Assembly (NCBI RefSeq): GCF_024181725.1
Contig: NZ_CP028908.1
Span: 2,965,501-3,029,500 of the forward strand
DNA from: Bradyrhizobium sp. WD16
GTDB taxonomy: Bacteria > Pseudomonadota > Alphaproteobacteria > Rhizobiales > Xanthobacteraceae
Reading direction: 5' to 3'
Length of the DNA: 64,000 nucleotides
The notes beneath the pieces were generated by a model. The model was not told the origin of the DNA and did no database searches. It was given only the letters and a program-made list of their open reading frames with translations. Below, piece after piece: positions 52,964-60,225 of this stretch (positions are counted from its first letter, which is position 1; each line of letters begins with the position of its first letter). Made by a program: the position numbers and the translations under genes.

Positions 52964-53923
52964 ATGACATCGTCTTCCCGCGCCTCCAGTTCCCGCGACT
53001 CCTATCCCCGGGACTTGCGTGGCTATGGCCGCAATCCGCCCGACCCGTGCTGGCCCGGCGGCGCCCGCGTCGCCGTCCAGTTCGTCGTCAATTTCGAGGA
53101 GGGCGGAGAGAACAACATCCTGCACGGCGATCCGGCGTCCGAGGCTTTTCTCTCGGACGTGCTGGGCGCCCAGCCCTGGCCCGGCCAGCGCCACGCCAAT
53201 ATCGAATCGATGTTCGAATATGGCTCCCGTGCCGGGTTCTGGCGGCTGTGGCGGATGTTCACCGAGCGCCGCATCGGCGTCACGGTGTTCGGCATCGCCA
53301 CCGCGCTGGCCCGCAACCCGGAGGTGGTGGCGGCGATGCAGGAGGGGAAATGGGACATCGCTTCCCATGGCCTGAAATGGATCGAGCACAAGGATGTCGG
53401 CGAAGACGCCGAGCGCGCCATGATCGCGGAGGCGATCCGCCTGCATGAGCAGGCGACCGGTGAGCGGCCGACCGGTTGGTACACCGGCCGCTCCTCGATC
53501 AATTCGAACCGTCTCGTCAACGAGGCCGGCGGCTTCCTCTGGCTTTCCGATTCCTATGCCGACGATCTGCCCTATTGGTTGCAGGCGCCGTCAGGCCCGC
53601 AACTCATCATCCCCTACAGCCTCGACAACAACGACATGCGTTTCGTCAACGCCCAGGGGTTCGGCAACGGCGAAGACTTCTTCCAGTATTTGAAAGATGG
53701 CTTCGACCTGCTCTATGCCGAGGGCGCGACCGCGCCGAAGATGATGTCGATCGGCCTGCATTGCCGGCTGGTCGGCCGCCCCGGCCGCGCCGCGGCGCTG
53801 GCGCGCTTCCTCGACTATATCGGCTCCTTCGACAAGGTCTGGACGCCGACCCGCAAGGCCATCGCCGAGCACTGGCACGTCCATCATCGCGACCTGGCCA
53901 AAAGCGCGCCGCCGCTGCTTTGA
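52964..53923 (+). CDS. puuE: allantoinase PuuE (polysaccharide-deacetylase fold)
   Basis: A 319-residue cytoplasmic enzyme. It matches PuuE, a metal-independent allantoinase of the polysaccharide deacetylase superfamily: YPRDLRGYGRNPPDPCWPGG at the start, then VNFEEGGENNILHGDPASEA, WDIASHGLKWIEHKDVGED and GLHCRLVGRPGRAAALARFL. It opens the ring of allantoin to allantoate. It heads a purine-degradation group: 89 bp downstream is a fused UraD-UraH gene, then a urate permease and an allantoate-type amidohydrolase. The Ser-rich first ten residues may be an extension, so the start could be a little later. Confidence 0.9.
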   Translation: MTSSSRASSSRDSYPRDLRGYGRNPPDPCWPGGARVAVQFVVNFEEGGENNILHGDPASEAFLSDVLGAQPWPGQRHANIESMFEYGSRAGFWRLWRMFTERRIGVTVFGIATALARNPEVVAAMQEGKWDIASHGLKWIEHKDVGEDAERAMIAEAIRLHEQATGERPTGWYTGRSSINSNRLVNEAGGFLWLSDSYADDLPYWLQAPSGPQLIIPYSLDNNDMRFVNAQGFGNGEDFFQYLKDGFDLLYAEGATAPKMMSIGLHCRLVGRPGRAAALARFLDYIGSFDKVWTPTRKAIAEHWHVHHRDLAKSAPPLL

Positions 53924-54012
53924 GCAGCGAGTCGTGCAATCAAGCGGCTTTATCGTCGCGCTGTTGCGTGCTTGTGTCCACCGGTCGGTTGCCTTGGAAG
54001 GACCCGAAGAAG

Positions 54013-54900
54013 ATGACGCAGATCGAGCTCGACACCCTGAACAGCTTGCCGGCGGCGGAGTTCGTCGCGGCGCTCGGCAATGTCTTCGAGCATGCGCCCT
54101 GGATCGCGGAGGCGGTGGCGCCACGCCGACCGTTCGCTACCATCAAGGTGCTGTTCGCAACGATGCGTGAGGTCGTTGCCAGCGCCGGCGAGGAGCAGCG
54201 GATGGCGCTGATCAAGGGCCATCCCGATCTTGCCGACAGGACGCAACGTGCCGCCGGGCTCACCGCGGACTCCACGGCCGAGCAGGGCAGCGTCGGCCTC
54301 GACGGCCTGACCGAGGCCGAATACGACGCCTTCACCCGGGTCAATACGTCGTACCGGCAGAAATTCGGTTTTCCCTATATCGTCTGCGTTCGCCGCCACA
54401 CCAAGGATTCGATCCTGCGCGATTTCGAACGCCGGCTGCCCAACGACAGAGCCGCCGAGATCGCCGGCTCGATCGACGAGATCTGCCGCATCGCCGCGCT
54501 GCGGCTCGACCAGCTCGTCGCCGGTCCCGGGCGCCTCGCGGTCACCGGCCGGCTGTCGACCCATGTGCTCGACACCCATGGCGGCGCCCCGGCCGAGGGC
54601 ATCGCGATCGAACTGCGGGAATTGTGTGCCCTGGGGCCGCCGCGTCTGATCGCCCGGGCGCGGACCAATGCCGATGGCCGCACCGATCAGCCGCTGATCC
54701 ACGCTCGCCCGCTGCCGATCGGCCGCTACGAGCTGACCTTCCACACCGGCGCCTATTTCGCCGGGCGCGGTGTCGCGCAGAACGATCCGCCGTTCCTCGA
54801 CGATATTCCGATCCGCTTCGCGATCGATGCCCCGGAAGGGCACTTCCACGTCCCGCTGCTGGTGACGCCCTGGAGCTATTCCACCTATCGCGGCAGCTAG
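54013..54900 (+). CDS. fused OHCU decarboxylase and HIU hydrolase (UraD-UraH)
   Basis: A 295-residue protein joining two enzymes that follow uricase. Residues about 1-165 are OHCU decarboxylase (FVAALGNVFEHAPWIAEAVA with the catalytic His, KGHPDLADRTQRAAGLTADS, YRQKFGFPYIVCVRRHTKDS). Residues about 178-295 are the transthyretin-like hydroxyisourate hydrolase (GRLSTHVLDTHGGAPAEGIA, ending TYRGS, the family signature). The product is allantoin, the substrate of the preceding PuuE. The ATG at 54013 has a GAAGA just upstream. The TAG stop lies inside the CTAG that begins a repeat array. Confidence 0.9.
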   Translation: MTQIELDTLNSLPAAEFVAALGNVFEHAPWIAEAVAPRRPFATIKVLFATMREVVASAGEEQRMALIKGHPDLADRTQRAAGLTADSTAEQGSVGLDGLTEAEYDAFTRVNTSYRQKFGFPYIVCVRRHTKDSILRDFERRLPNDRAAEIAGSIDEICRIAALRLDQLVAGPGRLAVTGRLSTHVLDTHGGAPAEGIAIELRELCALGPPRLIARARTNADGRTDQPLIHARPLPIGRYELTFHTGAYFAGRGVAQNDPPFLDDIPIRFAIDAPEGHFHVPLLVTPWSYSTYRGS

Positions 54901-55064
54901 TGTCCTGTCTCCGAATTACCGCCCCATTTGCCTCACGCTCGCACGGTCATTCGGAGACATAAAGGACACCAGCAAAATCAAAGCGCTCGTGTGGCTTATG
55001 TCTCGCAATTGCCTACAACAGACTTGCCGCAAAGGCGGTAGGCAATTGCGAGACGCCACACTAG
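54897..55064 (+). mobile_element. two-hairpin CTAG element, BC type (somewhat degenerate)
   Basis: A BC copy of 168 bp whose first CTAG contains the stop codon of the UraD-UraH gene. Hairpin B spans 54897-54972, but its right edge is CCAG and the following CTAG has become CTCG (54986-54989). The spacer CAAAATCAAAGCG lies between. Hairpin C follows to 55064. The extra changes suggest this is an older copy than its tandem neighbour. Confidence 0.75.
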
Positions 55065-55227
55065 TGTCCCGTCTCCGAATTACCGCTTCGTTTGCCTCAC
55101 GCTCGCACGGTCATTCGGAGACATAGGGACACTAGCAAAATCAAAGTGCTAGTGTGGCTTATGTCTCGCAATTGCCTACGAGAGGGTTGCCGCAAAGGCG
55201 GTAGGCAATTGCGAGACGCCACACTAG
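55061..55227 (+). mobile_element. two-hairpin CTAG element, BC type (tandem copy)
   Basis: A well-kept 167-bp copy sharing its left CTAG with the element before it: hairpin B 55061-55135, spacer CAAAATCAAAGTG 55136-55148 and hairpin C 55149-55227. The B arm shows the GAATTACCG/CGGTCATTC intermediate pairing seen also at 37815. Confidence 0.8.
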
Positions 55228-55249
55228 TGCGGTGGATCTGACGCTCGTT
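55224..55249 (-). repeat. half of a hairpin D (truncated AD element)
   Basis: After the CTAG at 55224-55227 comes the left arm of a reversed hairpin D, TGCGGTGGATCTGACGCTCG, which then breaks off at about 55249. The complementary arm and the A hairpin are missing. The 18 bp that follow lead to the stop of the permease gene. Confidence 0.65.
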
Positions 55250-55266
55250 TTCCGTGAGTCCTGGGC

Positions 55267-56664
55267 TCAGGCGTGCTCGGCTGCCGCGGCCGTCTGCGCG
55301 GCATCGGCCTTGGCGCTCTCGGCTGTGCCGAGCCCGTTGAAGAAGGCGTTGAGCGCCACCGCGGCGATGGCGGCGAGCAGGATGCCGGATTCCAGCAGCG
55401 GGTGAAGCTGAGAGGGCAGCTGCTTGAAGAAGTTCTGCGACACCAGCGGTATCATGCCGAAGCCGACCGAGATCGCGACCACGAACAGGTTGAAGCGATT
55501 GGTCTTGAAGTCGACCGCCGTGAGGATCCGCGCCCCGGTTGCGGCGACCATGCCGAACATCACGAGCCCGGCACCGCCCAGCACCACCTGGGGCACCGCC
55601 TCCACCAGCGCCGACATCTTCGGCATCAGCCCGAGCAGCAGCATGATCGCGCCGCCGGTGGCCGTCACCCAGCGCGAGCGCACGCCGGTGACGCCGACGA
55701 GTCCGACGTTCTGGGAAAACGAGGTGTAGGGGAAGGTGTTGAAAATGCCGCCGAGCAGGGTGCCGACGCCGTCGGCGCGCAGGCCGCGGGCGAGCGCCTG
55801 CTGATCGATCTTCCTGTCGGTCATCTCGCCGAGCGCGAGAAACATGCCGAGGGACTCGATCATCACCACGATCATGACGATGCACATGGTGATCGAGGGC
55901 ACCAGCAGGAATTTCGGCGCGCCGAAGCGGAACGGGACGACGATGTCGGCCCAGGCGGCGCTCGCCACCTTTTCGAAATGCATGACGCCGAGCGTCGTCG
56001 CGAGCACCGCCCCGGCGATGATGCCGAGCAGAACCGCGACGTTGGAGATGAAGCCGCTGCCCCATTTGAGCAGCGCCAGGATCACCAGCAGCACGAACAG
56101 CGCGATGCCGAGCCCCTGCAACTGGCCGTAGGCCGGATTGGGAAAGGCGCCGGGCACGCCGTCCACCACCCTGGTCAGCGTCGGCAGGCCGCCACCCGCC
56201 CAGTTGATGCCGACCCGCATCAGCGAAATGCCGATGACCATGATGATGGTGCCGGTGACCACCGGTGGAAACAGCGGCAGCAGCCGGCTGATGAACGGCG
56301 CGACGATGATGGCGAACAGGCCGGCGACGATCACCGAACCGTAGATGCCGAGCAGCCCGATATCCGGCGATCCGGCCATGGACAGCATCGGACCGACCGC
56401 GGCGAAGGTGACGCCCATCATCACCGGCAGGCGGATGCCGACGCCGGGCAGGCCGATGCACTGCACGAGCGTGGCGAGACCGCAGGCGAACAGGTCGGCG
56501 CTGATCAGGAAGGCGATATCCTCCGGCGACAGCTTGAGCGCGCGGCCGATGATCAGGGGCACGGCGACCGCGCCGGCATACATTACCAGCACGTGCTGCA
56601 GGCCAAGGACGACGAGCCGCGGCACCGGTAGTTTCCGGTCGACGGGATGGACTTCGCTGCTCAT
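55267..56664 (-). CDS. nucleobase:cation symporter-2, urate/xanthine permease
   Basis: A 465-residue membrane transporter with about 14 helices. The NCS2 signature is present, and the segment NTFPYTSFSQNVGLVGVTGV then RSRWV resembles the urate/xanthine branch (YgfU/PucK type) rather than uracil permease. Early sequence VLGLQHVLVMYAGAVAVPLI is the family start. The ATG at 56664 follows AAGGGGG; the frame upstream is rejected. The context, between uric-acid ring enzymes and the allantoate-type amidohydrolase, supports import of uric acid or xanthine. Confidence 0.88.
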   Translation of the reverse strand: MSSEVHPVDRKLPVPRLVVLGLQHVLVMYAGAVAVPLIIGRALKLSPEDIAFLISADLFACGLATLVQCIGLPGVGIRLPVMMGVTFAAVGPMLSMAGSPDIGLLGIYGSVIVAGLFAIIVAPFISRLLPLFPPVVTGTIIMVIGISLMRVGINWAGGGLPTLTRVVDGVPGAFPNPAYGQLQGLGIALFVLLVILALLKWGSGFISNVAVLLGIIAGAVLATTLGVMHFEKVASAAWADIVVPFRFGAPKFLLVPSITMCIVMIVVMIESLGMFLALGEMTDRKIDQQALARGLRADGVGTLLGGIFNTFPYTSFSQNVGLVGVTGVRSRWVTATGGAIMLLLGLMPKMSALVEAVPQVVLGGAGLVMFGMVAATGARILTAVDFKTNRFNLFVVAISVGFGMIPLVSQNFFKQLPSQLHPLLESGILLAAIAAVALNAFFNGLGTAESAKADAAQTAAAAEHA

Positions 56665-56813
56665 GAGACCCCCTTGTGTTCGCCGCCCCCGCGGCGTTGG
56701 TCGAACCGGCACGTCGATCTAAGCCGATAATCGGGCGTCGTGCCAGACGCTTGACGTTTCGGTGCGCCGGATGCATCGCAATGTGCCTTGTGCGTGTCGG
56801 CGGAGGCGCCACA

Positions 56814-58118
56814 ATGGCCGCTGCACCGCCCCTCCACCTCTTGCGGGAGACTGAGCTGCCCATGACGATTGCCGAGCCTGCCGCCGCGCTGGGGCGCGAA
56901 ATTGTCGCCCATATCGACGAACTCGCGGCGATCTCTGCCGAGCCGGGTGTCATTACCCGCGTCTTTCTCACGCCGGAGCACCGGGCCGCAGCCGACCTGC
57001 TGATGGGCTGGATGCGGGACGCGGGCATGAGTGCCGCCATCGATGCCATCGGCAATGTGGTCGGGCGCTACGAGGGCGAGCAGGACGGCCTGCCGTGCCT
57101 GATGCTGGGCTCCCATTACGACACCGTGCGCAACGCCGGCCGCTGGGACGGACCGCTCGGCGTCATCACCGCGATCGCCTGCGTCGGCGCCCTGCATCGC
57201 CGCGGCCGGCGGCTGCCATTCGCCATCGAGGTCGTCGGCTTCGCCGATGAGGAGGGGGTACGCTTCGCATCGACCCTGCTCGGCAGCCGGGCGGTGGCGG
57301 GCACCTTCGACGCGCGCGCGCTCGACAGCATTGACCGCGACGGCATCACCATGCGCGAGGCGCTGCGCGCGTTTGGGCTCGATCCCGGCGCCATCGCCAC
57401 GGCGGCGCATGCGCCGGGTGCCGTGCTCGGCTATGTCGAGCTCCACATCGAGCAGGGGCCGGTGCTGGAGGCCGAAGGGCTGCCGGTCGGGGTGGTGAGC
57501 GCGATCAGCGGCGCGACCCGCCTTTCGGTGACGCTGACCGGGATGGCCGGTCACGCCGGGACCGTGCCGATGGCGCTGCGCCGTGACGCGCTGACAGGCG
57601 CCGCCGAATGCATCCTCGCCATCGAGACCTACTGCCGCGGCCATGCTGGTCTGGTCGGCACCGTCGGCCAGATCGCCGCCGAACCGGGGGCGACCAACGT
57701 GATTCCCGGCCGCGTCGGTTTCACCATGGACATCCGAACCGCCGGCGACGATCGCCGCAAGGCGGCGGTCGGCGACCTCACCGCCGCGATCGAGGCGGCG
57801 GCACGGCGTCGCGGCCTCGAGGTTGCGATCACGGTGACCCATGAGAATCGCACGGTGAACTGCGCCGGCTGGCTCAAGGCACAGGTCGCCGCCGCCGTGG
57901 CCGCGGAAGGCTACGCCGTTCGCGAACTGCCCAGCGGCGCCGGCCACGACGCCATGGCAATCGCGGATATCGCCGACATGGCGATGATCTTCGTGCGCTG
58001 CCGCGGCGGCATCAGCCATCACCCCGACGAGCACGCCGAGCTCGGCGATGTCGAGGCCGGCGCGAAGGTGCTGTTGCGCCTGATCGAGACTTTCTCCCCG
58101 CGGGACAACGCTCGCTGA
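56814..58118 (+). CDS. M20-family Zn-dependent amidohydrolase (allantoate amidohydrolase-like)
   Basis: A 434-residue di-metal hydrolase of the allantoate/N-carbamoyl-amino-acid amidohydrolase group. Motifs are MLGSHYDTVRNAGRWDGPLG, VVGFADEEGVRFASTLLGSR, LHIEQGPVLEAEGLPVGVV and the late PSGAGHDAMAIADI and GISHHPDEHAE. The ADEEGVRF and HIEQGP words are hallmarks of allantoate amidohydrolase. It would act on the product of PuuE, releasing ammonia and carbon dioxide to give ureidoglycine. The start at 56814 is supported by GGAGG at 7-bp spacing; 56862 is an alternative. It runs divergently from the permease. Confidence 0.87.
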   Translation: MAAAPPLHLLRETELPMTIAEPAAALGREIVAHIDELAAISAEPGVITRVFLTPEHRAAADLLMGWMRDAGMSAAIDAIGNVVGRYEGEQDGLPCLMLGSHYDTVRNAGRWDGPLGVITAIACVGALHRRGRRLPFAIEVVGFADEEGVRFASTLLGSRAVAGTFDARALDSIDRDGITMREALRAFGLDPGAIATAAHAPGAVLGYVELHIEQGPVLEAEGLPVGVVSAISGATRLSVTLTGMAGHAGTVPMALRRDALTGAAECILAIETYCRGHAGLVGTVGQIAAEPGATNVIPGRVGFTMDIRTAGDDRRKAAVGDLTAAIEAAARRRGLEVAITVTHENRTVNCAGWLKAQVAAAVAAEGYAVRELPSGAGHDAMAIADIADMAMIFVRCRGGISHHPDEHAELGDVEAGAKVLLRLIETFSPRDNAR

Positions 58119-58123
58119 CCGCA

Positions 58124-58216
58124 CTAGAATCATGATGATGCTAGTGTCCCCTTGTTTCCAACGTTCGTATGAGCGCCTGCTGCAATGGGATACGAACGTT
58201 GGAAACAGGAAACTAG
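58124..58216 (-). mobile_element. partial AD element (hairpin A intact, hairpin D nearly lost)
   Basis: Only CCGCACTAG remains of hairpin D (58119-58127), directly after the stop of the amidohydrolase gene. Spacer AATCATGATGATG (58128-58140) and a reverse hairpin A (58141-58216) follow. To the right, TGCGGTTG repeats the start of a D arm. The right arm has CAGGAAACTAG where others have GGACACTAG, so the end is eroded. Confidence 0.7.
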
Positions 58217-58309
58217 TGCGGTTGAACGGCGCCATCGGGCGCGGCTAACATCCGCTCGACCGGCCGCGCGCGTCGCGATCACAGCCGGAACCAGGGGAGG
58301 AGGCGAACA

Positions 58310-59059
58310 ATGACGGTGCAGCAGAAGGTCGCCTGGATCACGGGCGGCGGCAGCGGCATCGGCCTTGCCGGGGCCGAAGCGCTCGCCGCTCAGGGCTGGC
58401 GCGTGGTGATTTCCGGCCGCCGCGCCGAGGTCGTGGACGAGGCGGCGGCGAGCTTGCGCGCCAGGGGCGGCGCGGTCACCGCGCGGGCGCTCGATGTCGG
58501 CAACGCCGCCGACGTCGAAAGAGTCGCAACGGAACTGCTCGCCGAGCACGGCCGGATCGATTGCCTCGTCAACAGCGCCGGGCTCAATCTGCCGAAGCGA
58601 AGCTGGGCCGATGTCACCACCGAGGGCTGGGACCAGATCGTCAAGATCAATCTCAACGGTCTCGTCTATTGCATCCGCGCCGTGCTGCCGGCGATGCGCG
58701 CGCAGCAGGACGGCTGCATCGTCAACATTGCGTCGTGGGCTGGCCGCCATGTCTCCAAGCTCACTGGACCGGCCTATACCGCCACCAAGCACGCCGTCGT
58801 GGCGCTGACCCATTCGCTCAACATGGAAGAGTTCCGGCACGGCATCCGCGCCTGCGCGCTGTCGCCTGGCGAGGTGGCGACGCCGATCCTCAAGAGCCGG
58901 CCGGTGCCGCCGAGCGTCGAAGACATGGCGCGGATGCTGCAGCCGGAGGACCTCGGCCGTACTATCGCCTTCGTCGCGACCATGCCGCCCCATGTCTGCG
59001 TCAACGAGATCCTGATCAGTCCCACCTGGAACCGCAGCTTTGCAGGAAATGGCCCATGA
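58310..59059 (+). CDS. SDR family oxidoreductase
   Basis: A 249-residue short-chain dehydrogenase. The nucleotide loop is TGGGSGIG at residues 11-18, the NAG-equivalent is VNSAG near 88-91, and the catalytic residues are Ser142 (NIASWAG), Tyr156 and Lys160 (YTATK). Arg37/Arg38 after the second strand suggest NADP use. Its stop overlaps the ATG of the small secreted protein gene (59056-59059). The substrate is unknown. Confidence 0.87.
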   Translation: MTVQQKVAWITGGGSGIGLAGAEALAAQGWRVVISGRRAEVVDEAAASLRARGGAVTARALDVGNAADVERVATELLAEHGRIDCLVNSAGLNLPKRSWADVTTEGWDQIVKINLNGLVYCIRAVLPAMRAQQDGCIVNIASWAGRHVSKLTGPAYTATKHAVVALTHSLNMEEFRHGIRACALSPGEVATPILKSRPVPPSVEDMARMLQPEDLGRTIAFVATMPPHVCVNEILISPTWNRSFAGNGP

Positions 59060-59676
59060 TGCTTTGGCCTCGCTTCTTCGCCCTCGTTGCCGCGCTGGGC
59101 GCGGGACCGTTGCCGGCGGCGGCGATGGAGATCAGCCGCGCCCAGGCGCAGCTCTGGGAGGATGTCAGCGCCTATGCGCCGTCGCCGGGTCAGATGACCG
59201 TCTGCTATGGGTTCATCTGCCGGCGTCGTCTCGAATACGCCTTTACAGCTGCCGATCGCGCGGCGCTGACGTCGATCCTCGCCGCCGGCCGCGGTTCGCC
59301 GGCGGCGGAGCGCGCAGCGGTGCAGAAGGCGGTGGTCTGGTTCGATCGTCACATGGGACCGATTCTCGGCACCGACCGGCGGGTTGCGAGGGCGGACTTC
59401 CGCTATCGCGACGATGCCCATAATTTCGATTGCTGGGATACCACCCGCAACGTCACCGGGCTGTTGCTCATCATGCAGGACTGGGGCCTGCTCAAGCATC
59501 ACAGCGTCGGCGATCCGACCTATCGCGGCAACGCCCTGGTGCTGCAGACCCCTCACAACACGCCGATCCTGATCGACCACAGCACCAACGTGCGCTGGAC
59601 CGTGGATCTGTGGACGCGGGGCTACGGCCAGACGCCGGAGGTGTTGCCGGCGGATGAATGGATGAAGCTGGACTGA
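59056..59676 (+). CDS. small secreted protein of unknown function
   Basis: A 206-residue protein with a signal peptide (MMLWPRFFALVAALGAGPLP, cleavage near AAA-ME). The mature part shows two cysteines (VCYGFICRRRLEYAFTAADR), which could form a disulfide, and the conserved-looking NFDCWDTTRNVTGLLLIMQD and VRWTVDLWTRGYGQTPEVLP. I cannot name the family, though the sequence looks well folded. It overlaps the SDR stop by 4 bp and so is co-translated with it, which is odd for a periplasmic and a cytoplasmic protein. Confidence 0.65.
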   Translation: MMLWPRFFALVAALGAGPLPAAAMEISRAQAQLWEDVSAYAPSPGQMTVCYGFICRRRLEYAFTAADRAALTSILAAGRGSPAAERAAVQKAVVWFDRHMGPILGTDRRVARADFRYRDDAHNFDCWDTTRNVTGLLLIMQDWGLLKHHSVGDPTYRGNALVLQTPHNTPILIDHSTNVRWTVDLWTRGYGQTPEVLPADEWMKLD

Positions 59677-59818
59677 TGGAGTGGATTCGACATTCACGAC
59701 CCGCCGAGGTCGAACTGACAATGGAGAGTGCAACGGGCGATCCGGCGCTTCACCTCGCCCCGCGTAAGCGGCCCGCTGGCGGGGAGAGGTCGGTTCGCGT
59801 GACGACAAGACGCGCGAT

Positions 59819-59901
59819 CTAGTGTGGACGATCTGACGCTCGTTTCAGCATTGCAGCGAGTTCTTCAAACGCGCGTCAGAACGTTGGAAACGGGACACTA
59901 G
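59819..59901 (-). repeat. AD element with internal deletion (D-A chimeric hairpin)
   Basis: The left part is a reverse hairpin D (CTAGTGTGG, then GATCTGACGCTCGTTTCAGC and the loop) up to GCGCGTCAGA at 59880. It then continues directly with ACGTTGGAAACGGGACACTAG-type sequence, the far end of a reverse hairpin A. The middle, with the D arm end, the spacer and most of A, is deleted. The two edges still have CTAG. The remaining arms no longer match each other. Confidence 0.75.
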
Positions 59902-60063
59902 TGTGGCGTCTCGCAATTGCCTATGCCCTTTGCGGCAAGCCCCTGTAGGCAATTGCGAGACATAAGCCACACTAGCTTTTTGATTTTGCTAGTGTCCCGA
60001 TGTCTCCGAATGACCGTGCGAGGGTGAGGCAAACGAAGCGGTCATTCGGAGACAGGACACTAG
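59898..60063 (-). mobile_element. two-hairpin CTAG element, BC type (reverse)
   Basis: A 166-bp reverse BC copy sharing its left CTAG with the chimeric hairpin: hairpin C 59898-59975, spacer CTTTTTGATTTTG 59976-59988 and hairpin B 59989-60063. The B stem here has GAATGACCG on one arm and CGGTCATTC on the other, a fully paired variant of the GAATTACCG/CGGTAATTC seen at 33198. Confidence 0.8.
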
Positions 60064-60225
60064 TGTGGCGTCTCGCAATTGCCTATGCCCTTTGCGGCAA
60101 GCCCCTGTAGGCAATTGCGAGACATAAGCCACACTAGCTTTTTGATTTTGCTAGTGTCCCGATGTCTCCGAATGACCGTGCGAGGGTGAGGCAAACGAAG
60201 CGGTCATTCGGAGACGGGACACTAG
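60060..60225 (-). mobile_element. two-hairpin CTAG element, BC type (reverse, tandem copy)
   Basis: A second 166-bp reverse BC copy, almost identical to its neighbour: hairpin C 60060-60137, spacer CTTTTTGATTTTG 60138-60150 and hairpin B 60151-60225. Its last CTAG at 60222-60225 contains, on the opposite strand, the TAG stop of the YcjF-like gene. The near identity of the tandem pair suggests recent duplication. Confidence 0.8.

Noticed and set aside
53476-54012. Upstream extension of the UraD-UraH frame
   Set aside because: It overlaps PuuE in another frame; the conserved UraD domain starts at 54013.
32946-60225. CRISPR array or integron attC cassettes as explanation of the repeats
   Set aside because: Repeats are not regularly spaced with unique spacers, the 13-bp spacers recur, and no cas or integrase gene or GTTRRRY core site is seen.
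32946-60225. Classical REP/RAYT elements
   Set aside because: REP units are shorter, with a GTAG/GGAG foot on one side. Here CTAG is on both sides and units come as fixed pairs; no RAYT gene is present in the window.
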